This document shows positions 42,488 to 51,954 of a stretch of DNA of 64,000 nucleotides, one piece after another. Made by a program: the position numbers and the translations under genes. Source of the stretch: an uncultured Lachnospiraceae bacterium (GTDB lineage Bacteria > Bacillota > Clostridia > Lachnospirales > Lachnospiraceae); assembly GCA_947631955.1 (NCBI GenBank), contig CANRNJ010000006.1, positions 62,001-126,000 of the forward strand, in the 5' to 3' direction. The notes under the pieces are model-generated. The model searched no databases and was not told the origin of the DNA. It worked only from the letters and a program-made list of their open reading frames with translations. Position 1 is the stretch's first letter. Each line of letters begins with the position of its first letter.

Positions 42488-44590
42488 TTATTTATCCCCA
42501 TCCGCAATATAAACGACTTTATCCGACGGCAGCCACTCCCGCAGTATCTTCTCCAGTTTCTCCCGCTCTATCGGCTTGGATATATACTCGTCAAATCCCG
42601 CGTTCATAAACATCTCCCGCGCGCCGCTGACCGCATTTGCCGTCAGTGCGACCACCGGAACCGTCTTCGCGGCCGGATCGTCCATTGCCCTGATATTTTT
42701 AAGCGTATCGATCCCGTCCATCTCCGGCATCATATAGTCGAGCAGGATAAGATCGACGGGATGGCGCCGTTCCAACAGCCCCAGACATTCCCTGCCGCTT
42801 GCCGCCACAGACACTTTGGCCTGATAGCGGTTCAGGATACTGGCGGCAACTTCCAGATTCACGACGTTATCGTCCACTACCATGATATCGGCGTCCGGAC
42901 AGACAAACCCGCCGTTATAGCTGAGATAGCGGATCGTGCTGCTCTGTCTGCCGTTCATAAGAGCGTCCAGATTCAGGCAGCTTACCGGCCGGTCGATCGT
43001 CGTCTTGACGAGCGCGTCGTCATAGGCCGGCATCCCTCCGCCTATCAGGATAAGCGACTGCGGCGCCATCCGTCTGCCCAGTTCGTCTTTCAGCTCCGTA
43101 TACAGCTCGGCGGCGATCATGATATGCGTATAGCCCGTATCTGCACATTGCCGGAAAAAGGTTTCGTCGTCGAACGCCCTGAAATAATCTACCTTCATGT
43201 TCCGCAGAGCGCTGACCAGCGCATCCGACCGTTTATCCGTGTTCTCATAACACAGTACCCGGACGGGGTCTGAGGGCTTGGACGCCAGTGTTTCCCCGCG
43301 CACGAATCCCTGAAGGACACGGAAAGAATATTTCCTTACATCGCCCGTTTCCTCCATATCCATTTCGCCCTGCATCAACTGCACAAGGCGGCACGGCAGC
43401 GGCACGGCTTCTTCCTCGTCAGGGCTGTCGGTTTCTTCCCTGACACTGTCGTACAGCCATTGCCTGTAGGAATGACGGAAACGCCCTCTGGCATTTATCT
43501 CCACGCACAGGCGGATCTGATCTTTCCCGGCGTCCTCTTTGTATATCTTCAGATTGACCTCTCCGATCTCCACCGACTTGATCACACCGGACAAGACTTC
43601 CATCATGATCTGCCGGACCACGTCGCCGTCCCCGACTAACTGCTCCGGTATATCGGGCGCGATGTCCGCGTACAGACCCGCCTCATAATCGGCGAACCGC
43701 ACCGAGATCATGTTGATCAGTTCATCGCAGATGCTCCCCAGACTGTACTGCCGGTCCGTAAAAACAGAACCGCCGCGGTCCAGTTTGGAGAAATCCATCA
43801 GTTCGTTGGTGATCGACAGGAGCGCTTTGCTGGAGCGGGACATCTGATACGCGTTTTCTTTCAGCCTTTCATCCATGTCCTGATCGAGCATCAGCTCCGT
43901 CACGCCCAGAATCGCGTTGAGGGGCGTCCTGATCTCATGCGAAACGTTGACAAGGAACATATCCTTGGCATAGCTTAACTGTTCCGCCCGATGTTCCACT
44001 TCGGCGCTCTTCTGGATCTGCCGGTTCAGGATCCGGCTGCGGTACATGATAAGGACCCCGTATACCGAAACCATGATGAACATCGCAAAGAGCACCCGGA
44101 AGAACAGGATCACGCTGCTGTGTTCCCCGACCGGGCCCGCGGCCGCAGATTCACCGGCCTGAAGGGTCATATAATAGACGGATATGAGAATGACGACAGA
44201 ATCGGCGGCAGCCAGAAACACCGCCTGCTTTTTCTCAAAGAGTACCATGATAAAAGCGATCCCCGTAAAGTAATAGAACGGAAAATCACATATTGCATAA
44301 GGCACATGCCATGCCATCCACGGCAGCATGATAAAATAGATCAGCACAAGATAGGCCGCCGCGATGTACCCCGTCTTGTCCGTCCGGGATTCCGCGTACA
44401 TCGCCGCAAGCGTGACCGCTGCCCCAAGAAGAAGGAACAGCATCACCGTGGGATCCATCCTGAAGAACAGCGCAACGAACTCGTTAAAAAGGCATATCCC
44501 CAAGCCCAGCAGCATTGACACATGAAACAGCAGCCGTTCCTCCGGCAGTTCCATATCCAGATATTTATCCAATCGTTCCCTTGCAGACAT
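42488..44590 (-). CDS. Hybrid histidine kinase with receiver; degenerate ATPase domain
   Basis: 700 aa. About six membrane helices (residues 22-185) precede a canonical H-box, VNVSHEIRTPLNAILG. The following ATPase region (about 310-430) lacks recognisable N, G1 and G2 boxes and contains an acidic insertion (SPDEEEAVPLP). A pseudo-receiver follows, then an intact receiver (IMVVDDNVVNLE, D in LILLDYMMPEMDG, K in YISKPIE). The gene ends 5 bp before the next kinase starts. It has the His but apparently not the ATPase, the converse of the neighbour at 39720-42482. Confidence 0.87.
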   Translation of the reverse strand: MSARERLDKYLDMELPEERLLFHVSMLLGLGICLFNEFVALFFRMDPTVMLFLLLGAAVTLAAMYAESRTDKTGYIAAAYLVLIYFIMLPWMAWHVPYAICDFPFYYFTGIAFIMVLFEKKQAVFLAAADSVVILISVYYMTLQAGESAAAGPVGEHSSVILFFRVLFAMFIMVSVYGVLIMYRSRILNRQIQKSAEVEHRAEQLSYAKDMFLVNVSHEIRTPLNAILGVTELMLDQDMDERLKENAYQMSRSSKALLSITNELMDFSKLDRGGSVFTDRQYSLGSICDELINMISVRFADYEAGLYADIAPDIPEQLVGDGDVVRQIMMEVLSGVIKSVEIGEVNLKIYKEDAGKDQIRLCVEINARGRFRHSYRQWLYDSVREETDSPDEEEAVPLPCRLVQLMQGEMDMEETGDVRKYSFRVLQGFVRGETLASKPSDPVRVLCYENTDKRSDALVSALRNMKVDYFRAFDDETFFRQCADTGYTHIMIAAELYTELKDELGRRMAPQSLILIGGGMPAYDDALVKTTIDRPVSCLNLDALMNGRQSSTIRYLSYNGGFVCPDADIMVVDDNVVNLEVAASILNRYQAKVSVAASGRECLGLLERRHPVDLILLDYMMPEMDGIDTLKNIRAMDDPAAKTVPVVALTANAVSGAREMFMNAGFDEYISKPIEREKLEKILREWLPSDKVVYIADGDK

Positions 44591-44609
44591 ACCTTTCCCT
44601 TTCTTACGC

Positions 44610-45674
44610 CTAGCCCGCTACATTTTTGACCTCGCGCTCCGACGCCAGAAACAGATCGACGATAGCCGGATCAAAAGATGTGAATTTCATGAATTTCAGC
44701 TTCATCAGCGCTTCCTGATGGCTGAACCGCTTGCCGTCCAGTCCGATGTTGCGCAGATTGTCATAGGTATTGACCACCGAGAGAGCGCGCGCCTCCAACG
44801 GGATGTTCTCGCCGGAGAGCCGGTCGGGATAGCCGTTGCCGTCCCACCGTTCGTGATGACTCCGGCACATATTGTAGGCATAACTCATAAAATTGTTTTC
44901 TCCGGCGCTCAGCTGCGTGACCTTGGAAAGCATATCCGCTCCAAGGGTAGTGTGGGTCTTAAGCGCCTCCTGTTCAAATTCCCCGGCGCTGCCCGCCTTC
45001 ACATTGTTGATATACTGGTCCGCGATACAAAGTTTTCCGATATCGTGGATCTGCGAGGCGCAGCAGATCGTCGTTCCATCATCCGCGCTCAGGCCGAAGC
45101 GCTCATCCCTTATCATAGCGCTCATGAGGATATCCATATATTTTTCCACGCGCCGGGCGTGATCGCCGTAGAAGCTGTCCCGTTTCGTCATAAGATCCAC
45201 GAACATTGCAACGATCGAATATTGAAGTTCCAGATTCTTCTTGTTTTTCTCTTGGACGAGGTTGTTCAGGGATCGGTTCATATCATCCAGTTTCCGCCTC
45301 TGCGCCAGAAGCTGTATCTGAATATCGACCCTCTTCTTCAGCAGGTTCGCCGTATACGGCTTCCTGATGTAGTCCATCGCGCCCAGATTATAGCTTTCCA
45401 GTTCCGTGGTATCATCGTCCTGAGCGGTCAGAAAGATGATCGGAATGTTCACCAGTTTCGGGATATTCTTCATCTCGGAGATAACCTGAAATCCGTTCAC
45501 ATTCGGCATATCCACATCCAGCAGCACCAGATCGGGAAGTTCCGGCATGTCGTTAAGACATTCCAGTGCCGAGATGCCCGATGAAACCGGAATGACCTCG
45601 AATTCCTCCTCCAGCGTCTTCCTCGCCATAATCAGATTTGCCATATTGTCGTCTACGATCATTATCCTGTACAT
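44610..45674 (-). CDS. Response regulator with HD-GYP domain
   Basis: 354 aa. Residues 1-120 are a receiver (MIVDDNMANL, phosphoacceptor D in LVLLDVDMPNVNG, K in YIRKPY). A coiled linker follows. From about 150 comes an HD-GYP domain with H in DHARRVEKY, HDIGK and HHERWDGNGYPDRL, the family signature of c-di-GMP phosphodiesterases. The later metal motif reads VVNTYDNL instead of the common ADxYDAL, so one ligand may differ. It lies between the MoxR/vWA pair and the two kinases, which are its natural inputs. Confidence 0.92.
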   Translation of the reverse strand: MYRIMIVDDNMANLIMARKTLEEEFEVIPVSSGISALECLNDMPELPDLVLLDVDMPNVNGFQVISEMKNIPKLVNIPIIFLTAQDDDTTELESYNLGAMDYIRKPYTANLLKKRVDIQIQLLAQRRKLDDMNRSLNNLVQEKNKKNLELQYSIVAMFVDLMTKRDSFYGDHARRVEKYMDILMSAMIRDERFGLSADDGTTICCASQIHDIGKLCIADQYINNVKAGSAGEFEQEALKTHTTLGADMLSKVTQLSAGENNFMSYAYNMCRSHHERWDGNGYPDRLSGENIPLEARALSVVNTYDNLRNIGLDGKRFSHQEALMKLKFMKFTSFDPAIVDLFLASEREVKNVAG

Positions 45675-45686
45675 ATCTTTCTCCCC

Positions 45687-46883
45687 TTATCTGTTGGTCA
45701 TCAATTTGACCATCGCCTGATTTAAGCCGTCCACAGTCAGTTTATACATCGGAAACAGCCCCTTGATAGCCGTTTCCGCCTCCCTCCACGGCGCATGTCC
45801 CGGCGCCATCTTGGGATTGAGCCACACGATCTTCTTGTAATGTTTCTTCATCAGCATCAGCCAGTCCATGCCGGACAATCCGCCGTTGGGGCCCCTGTAA
45901 TTTCCCGACGTGGAGTACAGTTCCTCCGGCGCCATCGCGGCATCCCCGACAATGATCACCTTGTAATCGCTGTCCAGATTCCGGAACATCCACTCTGTTT
46001 CTATCCAGTCGCCGTTCTCGCACTCCGGCGTATTATACAGATTGGAATAGATGCAGTTATGGAAAAAATAGGTCTTGACATCCTTATAGTGGTTCGACTT
46101 ATGAACGGAGTGGAACAACTCGTTCAAGAGGGTCGTATAAGGTATCATCGTCCCGCCGGAATCCATGAGCAGCAGAAGTTTCACCGCGTTTTTCCGGGGT
46201 TTTTCCATTACGATCTGCAGACACCCGCCGTTATTGCATGTGGCGTCGATCGTGCCGTCGATGTCAAGCTCCGTTTTCGGGATATCCAGCCGCGCGGAAA
46301 ACTGTCTTAATTTCCTTAACGCCACCTGAAACTGCCGGTTATCCAACACCTTATCGTTTCGGAAGTCCCGGTATTTTCTGGCGCCGACGACCTGAAACGC
46401 GGACTGGTACCCGGTCGTTCCGCCGACCCGGATGCCGCCCATGTTGCCGCCCATATTGCCGAACGACGTCTTTCCCATCGTGCCGATCCAGAAACTGCCT
46501 CCGTTGTGCTCTTCATCCTGATCCCGGAGCCTGTCTTTGAACTTGTTCTCGATGTCCTCTTTGTCCATCGTGATGACTTCCTGATTCATCTCATGCTTCA
46601 TCTCTTCAAAGACATCCTGCAATTCGGGCTTATCCAGCCAGCGCAGCATATTTTTACTCACTTCGTTCTCCGACTGGACTCCTTTGAACACTTCCTCGAA
46701 GGCCATATCAAATTTGTCATATTCCGTTTCCGATTTGACGAGTATCATCCGCGACACATAGTAAAATTCCGTCAGGCTGCTGTGGCACAGACCCTGCTGC
46801 AGCGCATCCTGAAGCGTCAGCCATTCGCTGAGCGACACATCCAGACCCTTCTCCCGCAGCGTGTAAAAAAATTTACCGAACAT
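45687..46883 (-). CDS. vWA-domain protein, partner of MoxR ATPase
   Basis: 398 aa, soluble. The N-terminal half is helical (LREKGLDVSLSEWLTLQDALQQG). From about 230 comes a von Willebrand A fold with a MIDAS-type LLLMDSGGTM and a later metal residue in KVIIVGDAAMAP. Such CoxE-like proteins act with MoxR AAA+ ATPases as metal-dependent chaperones. It starts 10 bp after the ATPase gene stops. The target of the pair is unknown; the operon mates suggest the kinase complex. Confidence 0.88.
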   Translation of the reverse strand: MFGKFFYTLREKGLDVSLSEWLTLQDALQQGLCHSSLTEFYYVSRMILVKSETEYDKFDMAFEEVFKGVQSENEVSKNMLRWLDKPELQDVFEEMKHEMNQEVITMDKEDIENKFKDRLRDQDEEHNGGSFWIGTMGKTSFGNMGGNMGGIRVGGTTGYQSAFQVVGARKYRDFRNDKVLDNRQFQVALRKLRQFSARLDIPKTELDIDGTIDATCNNGGCLQIVMEKPRKNAVKLLLLMDSGGTMIPYTTLLNELFHSVHKSNHYKDVKTYFFHNCIYSNLYNTPECENGDWIETEWMFRNLDSDYKVIIVGDAAMAPEELYSTSGNYRGPNGGLSGMDWLMLMKKHYKKIVWLNPKMAPGHAPWREAETAIKGLFPMYKLTVDGLNQAMVKLMTNR

Positions 46884-46893
46884 ATCTTTCCTC

Positions 46894-47718
46894 TCAGAGA
46901 TCCTTTTTGTTCTTGACCGTTTCCAGATCTTCGTCCTTCTTGACCACGACGCCGATGAACGGGAGCTCCTCCCGCAGTCTGTCCGTCGGGATCCCTCCGA
47001 TCTGCAGGGCGTTGATCCAATCGATCAGTTCCGAAGTGCTCGGTTTCTTGCGGATATCCTTCATCGAACGGATCCAGTAAAACACATCCATGGCGTCGTG
47101 GAGCAGTTTTTCTTCCACATCCGGGTAATGCGTCTTTACGATCTCTTCCATAAGATCCCTGTCCGGGAAATCGATGTAGTGGAAAATACATCTTCTCAGA
47201 AAGGCGTCCGGCAGTTCTTTTTCCGCATTGGACGTAATGATCACGATCGGCCGGTGTTTTGCTTTGACCGTCCGCTTCGTTTCATGGATATAGAATTCCA
47301 TCTGATCGAGCTCCCACAAAAGATCGTTGGGAAATTCAAGGTCCGCTTTATCGATCTCATCGATCAGCAGGATCACCTGCTCGTCGGCGTCAAAGGCTTC
47401 TCCCAGTTTGCCGAGTTTGATGTAATGCGCGATGTCATCGACGCCTTCCACGCCGAACTGGCCGTCGTACAGACGCTGGATCGTATCGTACATATAAAGG
47501 CCGTCCTGCGCTTTCGTCGTGGACTTGATGTTCCACACGATCAGTTTCTTTCCGAGAGAATTGGCTACCGCCTGCGCAAGCATCGTCTTACCCGTCCCCG
47601 GCTCCCCTTTTACAAGCAGCGGCTTTTTCAGGGCTATGGCAACGTTGACGCTCGCCAAAAGCTGCTGTGAAACAACATAATCCGCCGTACTTCCAAAACT
47701 CTTATTCTGATCGCTCAT
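46894..47718 (-). CDS. MoxR-family AAA+ ATPase
   Basis: 274 aa. Walker A GEPGTGKTMLAQAVA (residues 38-52), Walker B ILLIDEIDKAD (about 117-127), sensor ITSNAEKELPDAFLRRC with the arginine finger, and a C-terminal lid domain are present. MoxR proteins assemble or activate partner complexes together with vWA proteins such as the next gene. It is first in the five-gene operon. The intergenic region to metF (187 bp) must hold its promoter, but no convincing -35/-10 pair was found for it. Confidence 0.93.
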   Translation of the reverse strand: MSDQNKSFGSTADYVVSQQLLASVNVAIALKKPLLVKGEPGTGKTMLAQAVANSLGKKLIVWNIKSTTKAQDGLYMYDTIQRLYDGQFGVEGVDDIAHYIKLGKLGEAFDADEQVILLIDEIDKADLEFPNDLLWELDQMEFYIHETKRTVKAKHRPIVIITSNAEKELPDAFLRRCIFHYIDFPDRDLMEEIVKTHYPDVEEKLLHDAMDVFYWIRSMKDIRKKPSTSELIDWINALQIGGIPTDRLREELPFIGVVVKKDEDLETVKNKKDL

Positions 47719-47824
47719 TCTCCGTCCCCTTTGCTGAAATATTCTATTCGGCCGACGTCAAAAACAGACCCGCCGTCTTGATCCGGTCCGCACGATGCCG
47801 TCCTGACCCGATCTGCAAAAATCC

Positions 47825-47853
47825 TTGCTTAACCTATAAATGTATGTTACGAT
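47825..47853 (+). promoter_or_regulatory. metF promoter
   Basis: TTGCTT (47825-47830), a 17-bp spacer and TACGAT (47848-47853) lie about 52 bp before the metF start. The gap to the moxR gene shows no riboswitch or T-box element. Confidence 0.6.
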
Positions 47854-47905
47854 ATTTCAGATACAAAAGCAAGAACTTGTTACACAGACTGCACGAGGTG
47901 GATAA

Positions 47906-48760
47906 ATGGCCGAACAAACTGCAAACCATACGAAAACCGGGATTTCCTTTGAAGTATTTCCCCCGAAAAAAGAAGAAGAATTTGACGACGTATATCGGAT
48001 CCTGCGTGAACTGGGGAGCCTGAATCCCGATTTTATCAGCTGCACCTACGGCGCAGGCGGTTCGAGAGCCGGCAAGACCGTGGAGATCACATCGTTCATA
48101 CAGAACGAACTGAAGATCAACGCCATCGCCCACATCACCTGTGTGGGATTTACCGAAAAGGATCTGGCGGACAACTGTGAAGCGCTGAAAAAAGCGGGCA
48201 TCGGCCGTGTTCTGGCGCTGCGCGGCGACAGGCCCCAGTGGATGAGCGACGAACAGTTCAACAACCGGAAATTCCACTACGCCTCCGATCTCATAACCCG
48301 TCTGAAAAGGGACACGGATCTGGATATATGCGCCGCATGTTATCCTGAAAAGCATTTTGAAGCGCCGAGTTTTGACGAAGACCTGCGCCATTTAAAAGAA
48401 AAGGTGGAGGCCGGGGCGGATTCCCTGATCTCCCAGATGTTTTTTGACAACGCATATTTCTATCGGTTTCTGGAGAAAGCCGCGGCTGCCGGGATCCATG
48501 TGCCGATCCATGCCGGCATCATGCCCATCACGACCGCCAAACAGCTGGGCACCACCGTATCCCTGTCCGGTTCCTCCGTTCCAAAGAAGCTGGCAGATCT
48601 CATTGCCACATACGGTGAAGACAAGGACGATATGCGCAAAGCCGGTATCGAATATGCCGCAGCGCAGATCCGTGATCTGAGGGACCACGGCGTGGACGGC
48701 GTCCACATCTATTCCATGAACAAAGTAAAAACGACCACAGACATATGCCGTATGCTGTAG
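47906..48760 (+). CDS. metF: 5,10-methylenetetrahydrofolate reductase
   Basis: 284 aa TIM-barrel flavoprotein. The N-terminal ISFEVFPPKKEEEF carries the catalytic Glu. CTYGAGGSRAGKT and LALRGDRP follow, and HAGIMPI lies in the FAD/folate region. It reduces methylene-THF to methyl-THF for methionine synthesis. GAGGTGG precedes the ATG. It is convergent with gpsA with only 14 bp between the stops and no classical terminator visible. Confidence 0.96.
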   Translation: MAEQTANHTKTGISFEVFPPKKEEEFDDVYRILRELGSLNPDFISCTYGAGGSRAGKTVEITSFIQNELKINAIAHITCVGFTEKDLADNCEALKKAGIGRVLALRGDRPQWMSDEQFNNRKFHYASDLITRLKRDTDLDICAACYPEKHFEAPSFDEDLRHLKEKVEAGADSLISQMFFDNAYFYRFLEKAAAAGIHVPIHAGIMPITTAKQLGTTVSLSGSSVPKKLADLIATYGEDKDDMRKAGIEYAAAQIRDLRDHGVDGVHIYSMNKVKTTTDICRML

Positions 48761-48774
48761 CCGTTTCCCATCGT

Positions 48775-49809
48775 TTATGATAAGCTTTCCTGATCCTCTT
48801 CTTCCCACGGGAGAAGGGGATTTTCTATTTTTTTGTCCCGAAGCATCAGATTCTTCACCGCCTCGTCCGCAGGCTGGCCGTCAAAGAGGATCGCGTTGAC
48901 CTGCTCGATGATCGGCAGCTGTATCTCGTATTTGGCGGCAAGTCCCATGGCTGCCTTGGCGGAGTACACGCCCTCCACTACCATCTTGACCTCATCCATC
49001 GCCTGCTCCATCGTATATCCCTGCCCGATCAGGATACCGGCGCGCCTGTTGCGGGAGTGCATGGAAGCGCAGGTGACGATCAGATCGCCGATGCCGGTCA
49101 GGCCAAAGAAAGTTTCCCATCTGCCGCCCATGGCTACCCCCAGCCTGCTGATCTCCATGATCCCGCGCGTGATCAGCGCGGCTTTCGTGTTGTCCCCGTA
49201 GCCCAGTCCGTCGGCGATCCCCGCCGCCAGAGCGACCACATTCTTAAGCGCCGCGCCCAGTTCTATGCCTAATATATCCGGACTGATATACACCCGGAAC
49301 ACCTCGTTCATAAAAATATTCTGCAGATACTCTGCGGTGGCCTTTTTCTTGGCTCCGACAACGATCGTAGTCGGCAGGCCCCTTCCCACTTCCTCCGCAT
49401 GGGAAGGCCCTGACAGCACCGCTGTTTCAGCCTGCGGCAATTCTTCCTCGATGACCTGCGACATCGTCATAAGGGTCTTCTCTTCGATCCCCTTGGACGC
49501 ATTGATGATAAGCTGGCCGTCACGCAGAAAAGGGGCCATCTGGTGCGCCGTGCTCCTTGTGTAAAGCGACGGTACAGCCAACACGAGCAGGTCTTTATCC
49601 GTCACGGCGGACCGCAGATCCGTTGTGAATCCCATGTCTTCGGGCAGCTTTACTCCCGGCAGCTTCTCCGTGTGTTCATGCTTTGTCCGGAGCATTTCGA
49701 TCTCCGATTCCATAATGGACCACACTGTGATATGATGTCCGTTTTTATGCAGATTCTTCGCGAGTGCGGTTCCCCAGCTTCCGGCTCCTATGATACTGAT
49801 CTCAGCCAT
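48775..49809 (-). CDS. gpsA: Glycerol-3-phosphate dehydrogenase [NAD(P)+]
   Basis: 344 aa from the ATG at 49809, placed after GAGGAGGAG; an upstream in-frame ATG would overlap that site. The Rossmann motif is ISIIGAGSWGTALAKNL (residues 4-20). The catalytic lysine lies in GAALKNVVALAAG, and LTGIGDLIVTC and SRNRRAG follow. It makes glycerol-3-phosphate for phospholipid synthesis, used by PlsY encoded just upstream. Conserved order DUF512-der-plsY-gpsA. Confidence 0.96.
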   Translation of the reverse strand: MAEISIIGAGSWGTALAKNLHKNGHHITVWSIMESEIEMLRTKHEHTEKLPGVKLPEDMGFTTDLRSAVTDKDLLVLAVPSLYTRSTAHQMAPFLRDGQLIINASKGIEEKTLMTMSQVIEEELPQAETAVLSGPSHAEEVGRGLPTTIVVGAKKKATAEYLQNIFMNEVFRVYISPDILGIELGAALKNVVALAAGIADGLGYGDNTKAALITRGIMEISRLGVAMGGRWETFFGLTGIGDLIVTCASMHSRNRRAGILIGQGYTMEQAMDEVKMVVEGVYSAKAAMGLAAKYEIQLPIIEQVNAILFDGQPADEAVKNLMLRDKKIENPLLPWEEEDQESLS

Positions 49810-49842
49810 TTTCTCCTCCTCGGTCATTCCCTTATTCTCTAT

Positions 49843-49925
49843 CCTGTTTTTCCGCTTCTGTGTCCCCTGTATTTTCTGTGTTTCCTGTATTTTCTGCTTA
49901 TTCTGTTTTTTCTGTGTTTTCGGCG
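49843..49925. repeat. Degenerate CTGTRTTTTCTG minisatellite spanning the plsY stop
   Basis: Short T-rich units of the type CTGTATTTTCTGTGTTTC repeat imperfectly across the end of plsY, encoding its AENTEKTE tail, and continue past the stop codon into the spacer. Confidence 0.6.
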
Positions 49926-50599
49926 CTCTCCGCGTTCTCTTGGCGCGCTGTATCCTCTTTGTTCTTATGGCTCAGATAGGTCTTCCGCTCCGTGCCGCTT
50001 ATCAGCCTCTTGATATTCTCTCTGTGTTTATAAAACGCCATGACCGTAAGCAGTCCCGACACAACGTACAACTCGATCAGAAGCCCCTGCGTCATGCCAA
50101 AGAGCCCTGCCTGCCCCAGCACCACCATCTCGATAAAGAAGCATATGTACAGGACGAGCGACCCCAGCGACACATAATGGGTGGTAAAAAATATCCCAAA
50201 GAAAACGATCACGCCCATGGGGATAAAATAGGGGTGAAAAGACAGGATCAGACCCGCCGTCGCCGCGATGCCCTTGCCGCCTTTAAAGTGCAGATAAAAA
50301 GGAAAATTATGTCCCAAAATAGCGCCTGCGGCCGCATAGATCTTCAAAAGATACATCATATCCGGATGCGTTCTTCCAAAGAGCAGATATGATATCACCA
50401 CAGCCAGAATACATTTGGCGATATCCCCAAACAGCACGAGGATCCCGGCCTTAATGCCCAGTACGCGCAGCGTGTTGGTCGTCCCCGCGTTTCCGCTCCC
50501 GTAATTTCTGATATCGATGCCATGTAATTTTCCGTAGATATATGAGGTCTGAAACAGGCCGCACACATATCCTATCGCTAAACATATGATCCGTTCCAC
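49898..50599 (-). CDS. plsY: Glycerol-3-phosphate acyltransferase PlsY
   Basis: 233 aa integral membrane enzyme that acylates glycerol-3-phosphate from acyl-phosphate. Motifs GSGNAGTTNTLRVLG (residues 35-49), GHNFPFYLHFKGGKGIAAT and the later HRENIKRL are diagnostic. The last ~30 residues (KNKEDTARQENAESAENTEKTE) are a charged tail beyond the family core, generated by the repeat at its 3' end. It lies 2 bp downstream of der and upstream of gpsA. Confidence 0.95.
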   Translation of the reverse strand: MERIICLAIGYVCGLFQTSYIYGKLHGIDIRNYGSGNAGTTNTLRVLGIKAGILVLFGDIAKCILAVVISYLLFGRTHPDMMYLLKIYAAAGAILGHNFPFYLHFKGGKGIAATAGLILSFHPYFIPMGVIVFFGIFFTTHYVSLGSLVLYICFFIEMVVLGQAGLFGMTQGLLIELYVVSGLLTVMAFYKHRENIKRLISGTERKTYLSHKNKEDTARQENAESAENTEKTE

Positions 50600-50601
50600 T
50601 C

Positions 50602-51939
50602 TTATTCGCTGTCCTTTCTTTCCCGTATGATAAACTTAAACGGCGTCCCCCGGAATCCGAATGTTTCTCTGATCTGATTCTCCAGATACCTGATGTAGGA
50701 AAAATGCATTAAGTCTTTATCGTTGACAAAGACCACAAAAGTCGGCGGCCTCACCGAAACCTGCGTCATGTAATAGATGCGCAGCCTCTTTCCCTTATCC
50801 GTCGGCGGCTGCTGCATGGCCACCGCCTCTGTCATGATCTCATTGAGCACGCCCGTAGCTACGCGCATGGAATGATTCTCGTTGACGATATCGATGATAT
50901 CGTATAGTTTCTGCAGCCTCTGGCCTGTCACAGCCGAAACGAACAGGATCTCCGCGTAGGGCATGAAAGACAGGACCTGTCTGATCTTATTGGTGTATTC
51001 GCCGACCGACTGATTGTTCTTCTCGATCAGATCCCATTTGTTGACCACAATGACAGCAGCCTTGCCGCGGTCGTGCGCGATCCCCGCGATCTTCGCGTCC
51101 TGCTCGGTCACGCCCTCCACGGCGTCTATGATCAGCAGGACGATATCTGCACGTTCTACCGCCGCGACAGTCCTGATGATCATGTACCGTTCGAGTTCTT
51201 CCTTGACCTTGTTCTTTCTGCGCAGTCCCGCCGTATCGATAAAGACATATTCCTTCCCGTTATGGGTTATCTCCGTATCGACCGCATCCCGCGTCGTCCC
51301 CGCTATGTCCGATACGATCACCCGGTTCTCCCCGATCAGCCTGTTGATGATGGAGGATTTGCCCACATTCGGTTTGCCGATGATCGCGGCCTTGATGCGG
51401 TCGTCCTCCTCTTCCTCCGCGGCCGTGCCGTCAAAATAAGAGATCACTTCGTCCAGAAGTTCCCCAAATCCGAGTTTGTTCACGGAAGAGATCGGGTACG
51501 GCTCGCCGATGCCCAGATTATAAAATTCATAGACATCCACCATATACTTATTGAAATCGTCCACTTTATTGACCGCCAAGACCACCGGCTTTCGGGAGCG
51601 GCGGAGCATATCCGCCACTTTTGCGTCGGCATCCGTCAGCCCCTGTTTCACATCTACCATAAAAATGATCACATCCGCCGTATCGATGGCGATCTGCGCC
51701 TGTTCTCTCATCTGCGAGAGGATGATGTCCCGGCTGTCCGGTTCGATACCGCCCGTATCGATCAGCGCGAAATTCTTATCAAGCCATGTGACATCCGCAT
51801 AGATGCGATCTCTTGTGATGCCCGGCGTATCTTTGACGATCGATATCTTCTCACCCGCCAGCGCGTTGAACAGCGTGGACTTTCCTACGTTCGGTCTGCC
51901 CACGACCGCCACGATCGGCTTGGTCTTTCTTTTTCCCAT
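50602..51939 (-). CDS. der: Ribosome-associated GTPase Der (EngA)
   Basis: 445 aa with two tandem GTPase domains. G1 motifs are GRPNVGKST (residues 14-22) and GKPNVGKSS (about 189-197). DTGG and DTAG G3 motifs and NKVD and NKWD G4 motifs follow, then a KH-like C-terminal domain (QVSVRPPTFVVFVND). It is required for 50S subunit assembly. Located between the DUF512 gene and plsY with gaps of 15 and 2 bp. Confidence 0.97.
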   Translation of the reverse strand: MGKRKTKPIVAVVGRPNVGKSTLFNALAGEKISIVKDTPGITRDRIYADVTWLDKNFALIDTGGIEPDSRDIILSQMREQAQIAIDTADVIIFMVDVKQGLTDADAKVADMLRRSRKPVVLAVNKVDDFNKYMVDVYEFYNLGIGEPYPISSVNKLGFGELLDEVISYFDGTAAEEEEDDRIKAAIIGKPNVGKSSIINRLIGENRVIVSDIAGTTRDAVDTEITHNGKEYVFIDTAGLRRKNKVKEELERYMIIRTVAAVERADIVLLIIDAVEGVTEQDAKIAGIAHDRGKAAVIVVNKWDLIEKNNQSVGEYTNKIRQVLSFMPYAEILFVSAVTGQRLQKLYDIIDIVNENHSMRVATGVLNEIMTEAVAMQQPPTDKGKRLRIYYMTQVSVRPPTFVVFVNDKDLMHFSYIRYLENQIRETFGFRGTPFKFIIRERKDSE

Positions 51940-51954
51940 AAAATACTCCTTTGA

